From positions 371,866-435,865 of the forward strand of contig NZ_JAMXMY010000003.1 in NCBI RefSeq assembly GCF_024055795.1: a DNA stretch of 64,000 bases. Direction: 5' to 3'. The notes beneath the pieces are model-generated. The model had not been told where the DNA came from. It saw only the letters and a list, made by a program, of their open reading frames with translations, and did no database searches. The DNA comes from Actinoallomurus purpureus (GTDB lineage Bacteria > Actinomycetota > Actinomycetes > Streptosporangiales > Streptosporangiaceae). The first letter of the stretch is position 1. Every line of letters begins with the position of its first letter. This document shows positions 60,379 to 64,000 of the stretch, piece after piece. The translations under genes and the position numbers were made by a program.

Positions 60379-60438
60379 ATCGTGGAAATAATTAGTACGC
60401 TCGGGTCGGGTGGCCGTCAAGAGCGAGGAGCGGTGCGG

Positions 60439-61059
60439 GTGACCGAATCGGAGTTGCCGCTCGGCGGGTCACGAGTGCAACGCCGGCTCGCCGCGGCCGC
60501 GATCGAGCTGTTCTACCGCCAGGGCGCGCTGGCGACGCCCGTTCGGCAGATCACCGAGGCGTGCGCTCTGACGCCGGGCGCGCTCTACAACCACTTCGGT
60601 TCCAAGGACGAGCTGCTGTACGTCCTGGTCCGCGACATCCACCTGCGGCTGGAGGCCGAGGTGACGGCCGCTCAGGAGGCCGTCGCCGGTGACCCGGTCG
60701 CCGAGCTGAGCGCGATCGTCGGGGCGTACGTGACACGGCACGCCGACAATCAGGGGACGGCGCGGGTCGCCAACCGTGAGTACCCCCTGCTCACCGGCGC
60801 GTGGTACGACGAGGTCGTCGCGATCCGCCGGCGGCTGCGCGACCGCCTCACCGACGTCCTGGCCGCGGGGAACCGCAAGGACCTGTTCCGGCTGGTGGGC
60901 GGCGACGACCGGGCCGCCGTGCTCACCGCGATCCCGATCCTCGACATGTGCGTGCACATCAGCGAGTGGTTCCACGAGCGCCGTCCGCTCGGCGCCGAAG
61001 ACCTGCGGGCCCGTTACGTGGACCTCGCGCTGCGCATGGCCGGCACCAGAACCGACTGA
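60439..61059 (+). CDS. TetR-family transcriptional regulator
   Basis: GTG 60439 has GAGGAG at 8 nt (GTG 60433 is too close); 206 residues. The DNA-binding domain is at about 13-60: RRLAAAAIELFYRQGALATP, VRQITEACALTPGALYNHFG, SKDELLYVLV. The ligand domain is of TetR_C type with EYPLLTGAWYDEVVAIRRRL. It probably senses an acyl-CoA and represses itself, the MFS gene and the co-transcribed ligase gene (17 nt downstream). Confidence 0.92.
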   Translation: MTESELPLGGSRVQRRLAAAAIELFYRQGALATPVRQITEACALTPGALYNHFGSKDELLYVLVRDIHLRLEAEVTAAQEAVAGDPVAELSAIVGAYVTRHADNQGTARVANREYPLLTGAWYDEVVAIRRRLRDRLTDVLAAGNRKDLFRLVGGDDRAAVLTAIPILDMCVHISEWFHERRPLGAEDLRARYVDLALRMAGTRTD

Positions 61060-61076
61060 CCGAACTGGAGGTCGCC

Positions 61077-62621
61077 GTGGCCGAACTTCTCCGCCCCCAC
61101 GCCCAGGCCCGGCCGGACGAGGCCGCCCTCACCGACGAGCACGGCGTCACCACCTGGCGCGCGCTCGACGAACGCGTCGACCGGCTGGCCGGGGCGCTGC
61201 GCGGGCTCGGCCTGCGGACCGGCGACTCCATCGCGATCCATTCCGGCAACCGGCGCGAGTACTTCGAGGTGATGGCCGCCGCCACGCACATCGGGCTGCG
61301 CTACGTCCTCGTCAACTGGCACTGGACCGCGGACGAACTGGCGTACGTGCTGGCGGACTCGGGGGCGAAGGTCCTGTTCTCCGAGGACCGCTTCGCCGGT
61401 GTCGCCGAGGCGGCCGCGTCGGGGGCCGGCCTGGTGGCCCGCGTCGGCTTCGGCGAGGTCCCCGGCTTCCGGCCGTACGAGGACCTCCTCGCCACCGGGC
61501 CGGATGGCGAGCCCGCGGACCAGGTGCTCGGCTGGCCGATGATGTACACCTCGGGCACGACGGGCCGGCCCAAGGGGGTCCAGCGGAAGATCGTGCGGAC
61601 CGGCGCGCCGATCGAGACGATGGCGCTGACGGCCGCCGGCTCCTGCGAGGTGCTCCGCATCCCCGAGGGCGGCCGGTCGCTGCTGGTGGGGCCGGCGTAC
61701 CACTCCGCGCAGTGGCTCTTCTCATGCGGCCTGCTGTGCGCGGGACGCCCCGTGGTCATGCGGCGGGCGTTCGACCCGGAGGAGACCCTGCGGCTCATCG
61801 AGCGTCACCGGATCACCAACGTGCACCTCGTGCCGACCCAGTTCGTCCGGATGCTGCGCCTCGACGAGGCGACCCGCGCCGCGTACGACCTGTCCAGTCT
61901 CGCCGCCGTCTGGCACGGCGCCGCGCCGTGCTCGCCCGAGGTGAAACGCCGGATGATCGACTGGCTCGGCCCGGTCGTGTACGAGTACTACGGGTCGACC
62001 GAGGCGTCGGTGAACACCGTCGTGACCGCCGAGGAGTGGCTGCGCCGGCCGGGCACGGTCGGGCGGCCGCTGCCCACCGTCGAGGCCCACGTCCTGCGTC
62101 CCGACGGCACCCCCTCCGGTCCGGGCGAGCCGGGGCAGCTGTGGTTCCGCTACGCGAGCGGCGACGACGTCGAGTACTGGGGGGACCCGGAGAAGACCGC
62201 GTCGATCCACCGGAACGGCCTCTTCACGACGGGGGACATCGGCTACTTCGACGACGACGGATATCTGTTCCTCGCCGACCGGGCCATCGACATGATCATC
62301 AGTGGTGGCGTCAACATCTATCCCGCCGAGATCGAGGGCGTGCTCATCACGCATCCTGCGGTACGCGACGTCGCGGTCTTCGGGGTTCCCGACGAGGAGT
62401 ACGGCGAGCAGGTGAAGGCGGCGGTCGAGCTGGAACAGGGGCATACCGCGTCGCCGGCCCTGGCAGAGGAGCTCATCGCCCTCTGCCGCGCGTCGCTCGC
62501 CGGCTACAAGGCGCCCCGGTCGGTCGACTTCGTCACCGCCCTGCCGCGCACCCCGACCGGCAAGCTGTACAAACGCCTCATCCGCGAGCCCTACTGGGCC
62601 GACCACGGCAAGCGGATCTGA
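61077..62621 (+). CDS. Acyl-CoA synthetase (AMP-forming)
   Basis: GTG 61077 with GGAGG at 5 nt; 514 residues. MMYTSGTTGRPKGVQRK, VWHGAAPCSPEVKRRM, YEYYGSTEASVNTVVTAEEW, FTTGDIGYFDDDGYLFLADR and the lysine-containing PRTPTGKLYKRLIREPYW are ANL motifs of the FadD/caiC-like acyl-CoA ligases seen in actinobacterial steroid and aromatic acid catabolism. In an operon with TetR; substrate not known. Confidence 0.92.
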   Translation: MAELLRPHAQARPDEAALTDEHGVTTWRALDERVDRLAGALRGLGLRTGDSIAIHSGNRREYFEVMAAATHIGLRYVLVNWHWTADELAYVLADSGAKVLFSEDRFAGVAEAAASGAGLVARVGFGEVPGFRPYEDLLATGPDGEPADQVLGWPMMYTSGTTGRPKGVQRKIVRTGAPIETMALTAAGSCEVLRIPEGGRSLLVGPAYHSAQWLFSCGLLCAGRPVVMRRAFDPEETLRLIERHRITNVHLVPTQFVRMLRLDEATRAAYDLSSLAAVWHGAAPCSPEVKRRMIDWLGPVVYEYYGSTEASVNTVVTAEEWLRRPGTVGRPLPTVEAHVLRPDGTPSGPGEPGQLWFRYASGDDVEYWGDPEKTASIHRNGLFTTGDIGYFDDDGYLFLADRAIDMIISGGVNIYPAEIEGVLITHPAVRDVAVFGVPDEEYGEQVKAAVELEQGHTASPALAEELIALCRASLAGYKAPRSVDFVTALPRTPTGKLYKRLIREPYWADHGKRI

Positions 62622-62623
62622 GG

Positions 62624-63361
62624 TCAGCACCAGTGGCGCAGCTCGGCGTCCTCCAGGGCGCTGCGCAACTCCTCCTGGGCGGCCCGCCAGCCGACCAGGT
62701 CGTAGTAGCGCTCCGACGGCTCACGGACGACGGGGACGCCGGGCGCGTGCAGGCGCATCGTCTCCCTCACCCGCGCAGCGTCGTACCGCCATCCCCGGGC
62801 CTCGGCGTGGACGCTGACGGCGAACTCCAGCCCTGCCCCTGACGGCCCGCGGTCGAGCCGGCGGAGGCGTTCCCAGACGTCGAGCGGGAGGTCGTGGCGG
62901 GACACCGCCTCCTCGAGCTCGGCACGATGCCGCTCGGGGGAACCGGGCGCCGTCGGATGCAGCCGGACCCCGACGCACCGCACGGTGCCGTGGACGAACT
63001 CCGTGCGCCGGGAGAACAGCACCAGCGCGCTCACCTCGTCCCACCCGAACCGTCTCGGCACCCCGTCCGGCCAGGTCACGAGGAGGATCCCGTCTGCGTC
63101 GACGGCGAAGGCGACCCGGCCCGTGCGACGGCCCCGGGCGAGCCGCCCCGCCCCGAGAGCGGCCGACACGATCGACGCGACGGCCAGCGCCAGGGGCGGG
63201 GGCACGCGGTCCGGATGCCCGTGGAGCGCGGCACTGGCGATCCAGCGCACGGACATCGCGAGAGCGAGCGTCCCGGCCGCGACCATGAGGATCGGCGGGA
63301 GACGACGGAACCGCGCGACGTACGGCGCCGGGAAGGAACCGTCCGGGGGCTCGGTGGTCAC
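62624..63361 (-). CDS. Membrane protein with PH-like C-terminal region, hypothetical
   Basis: GTG 63361 gives 245 residues: two transmembrane helices near the N-terminus (ILMVAAGTLALAMSVRWIAS; LALAVASIVSAALGAG) and then a cytoplasmic domain GRVAFAVDADGILLVTWPDG, VPRRFGWDEVSALVLFSR, which resembles bacterial PH-like domains. The C-terminal third is charged and helical. Not recognised further. Converges with the ligase gene, 2 nt between the stops. Confidence 0.65.
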   Translation of the reverse strand: MTTEPPDGSFPAPYVARFRRLPPILMVAAGTLALAMSVRWIASAALHGHPDRVPPPLALAVASIVSAALGAGRLARGRRTGRVAFAVDADGILLVTWPDGVPRRFGWDEVSALVLFSRRTEFVHGTVRCVGVRLHPTAPGSPERHRAELEEAVSRHDLPLDVWERLRRLDRGPSGAGLEFAVSVHAEARGWRYDAARVRETMRLHAPGVPVVREPSERYYDLVGWRAAQEELRSALEDAELRHWC

Positions 63362-63446
63362 CGCGTGAATCCTCCGCCCACGAGGCAATGATCCCTCCGG
63401 CGCACTGTACTGCGCGGCCCCCCGGACCGTACGGGGATCGGCGGGC

Positions 63447-63757
63447 TCAGCCGCCGAGCGCCGGATAGTCGGTGTAGCCGCGGTGGTCGCCGCCGAAGAA
63501 GGTGGCCGGGTCGGCCTCGTTGTACGGGCCGCCCGCCGTGATCCGCGACGGCAGGTCCGGGTTGGCGAGCCACAGGCGGGCGTGCGCGATCGCGTCGGCC
63601 AGCCCCTCCCGCACCGCGTCGGCGCCCGTCTCGGGGGACGACGGGAGCGGCGTCGGCTCCGGGTGCGGGTTCAGGATCAGCGCGCCCGGCCACGCGGCCC
63701 GGATCGCCCGTGTCGTGTCGCGGTCGCCGCCCTCCATCACGTGCACGTAGACCAGGC
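63447..63757 (-). pseudogene. Old yellow enzyme (alkene reductase), C-terminal remnant
   Basis: The minus frame to TGA 63447-63449 encodes LVYVHVMEGGDRDTTRAIRA, WPGALILNPH, then ADAIAHARLWLANPDLPSRI and GPYNEADPATFFGGDHRGYT, ending DYPALGG: the last third of an OYE-family flavoprotein. Upstream of residue LVYV the sequence switches to a different gene on the other strand, so the FMN-binding N-terminal two thirds are lost. Confidence 0.8.
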
Positions 63758-64000
63758 GCTCGCCGCCGCCGCGACGGACGCCGACTGCCGGGCGCGCCAC
63801 CGCGCCGCGGCCGCGACCGCGCCCGACGAGGACGTCGCGGCCGACCTCGAGGCGGCCGCCGTACGCGCCCGGGACCGCGCCGCCGGAGCGGCCGCCGCGG
63901 CCCTGTTTCAGCAGGCGGCCCAGCTGACGCCCGAGCCCGGCGGCCAGGCCCGGCGCCTGATCGAGGCTGCGAGTGCGGCCCTGCTCGCGGGCGGCGCCGA
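63755..64000 (+). pseudogene. LuxR-family AAA-ATPase regulator, internal fragment (continues past window)
   Basis: The plus frame reads AAAATDADCRARHRAAAATA, PDEDVAADLEAAAVRARDRA and ALFQQAAQLTPEPGGQARRL, typical of the TPR-like helical arm between the ATPase and the LuxR helix-turn-helix of large actinobacterial LuxR (LAL) regulators. It begins abruptly at the join with the OYE remnant, with no start codon or ATPase part. The C-terminus lies beyond the window. Confidence 0.6.

Overview
The window looks like chromosome of a high-GC filamentous actinomycete, probably Streptosporangiales/Thermomonosporaceae-like. The grounds are very high GC coding sequence, many GTG starts with ATGA/GTGA overlaps, an F420-type LLM oxidoreductase, a WYL protein, and an XRE/DUF5753-DUF397 pair beside a PF04672 methyltransferase. 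No rRNA gene, CRISPR array or complete tRNA was seen. Genus is inference only.

Left part (1-24042), mostly aromatic catabolism. After the 3' end of a PaaX-type regulator comes a compact three-gene locus (662-3134): a 29-residue peptide ORF, a perfect hairpin, a PaaK/LuxE-like adenylating enzyme and a nine-helix membrane protein carrying the YD and GxGD signature of presenilin/signal-peptide-peptidase aspartyl proteases. I consider this the most novel item in the window. Next is a benzoyl-CoA epoxidation (box) operon (benzoate-CoA ligase, BoxB, BoxC), a divergent leaderless WYL gene, and an operon of ferredoxin reductase, ferredoxin, LLM oxidoreductase and a double-domain CoA-transferase. An AsnC/Lrp regulator diverges from a long plus-strand operon: amidohydrolase, AbgT-type transporter, the lower meta-cleavage pathway (hydratase, acylating acetaldehyde dehydrogenase, aldolase), an orphan ABC binding protein, paired MaoC-like proteins, an SDR and a second amidohydrolase.

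Middle part (about 24100-42400): a decayed island of lower coding density. It holds fragments of an IclR gene, a transposase, an MFS transporter, an RRQRL-type plasmid protein, a TPR regulator and an integrase, the 3' half of a tRNA-Thr as an attachment-site scar, a full-length group II intron with its reverse transcriptase, a three-copy hairpin-containing repeat, two secreted proteins, and assorted regulators and hypothetical genes.

Right part (42416-64000): a second catabolic block. An IclR-ended minus operon encodes a Rieske oxygenase, a 38-residue ORF, an M20-fold protein lacking its metal ligands, a LigB-type extradiol dioxygenase and two alpha/beta hydrolases. Opposite it run an ABC importer and an MDR reductase. 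Then follow a second MaoC-like pair, a third ring-fission hydrolase, two further acyl-CoA ligases, an MFS transporter and a TetR regulator with a clear operator. The window ends with two broken genes (old yellow enzyme, LuxR-type ATPase) joined head to head.

The left and right catabolic blocks share parallel parts: similar ABC binding proteins (only the right one has ATPase and permease), MaoC pairs, and IclR 3' ends in the same orientation on both sides of the island. This suggests one catabolic region interrupted by mobile DNA. Likely flow: uptake by AbgT/ABC/MFS, hydrolysis by amidohydrolases, ring hydroxylation (Rieske), ring cleavage (LigB), hydrolysis, then hydratase-aldolase-dehydrogenase to pyruvate and acetyl-CoA; benzoate enters separately through the box route. 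The actual substrates cannot be read from the sequence.
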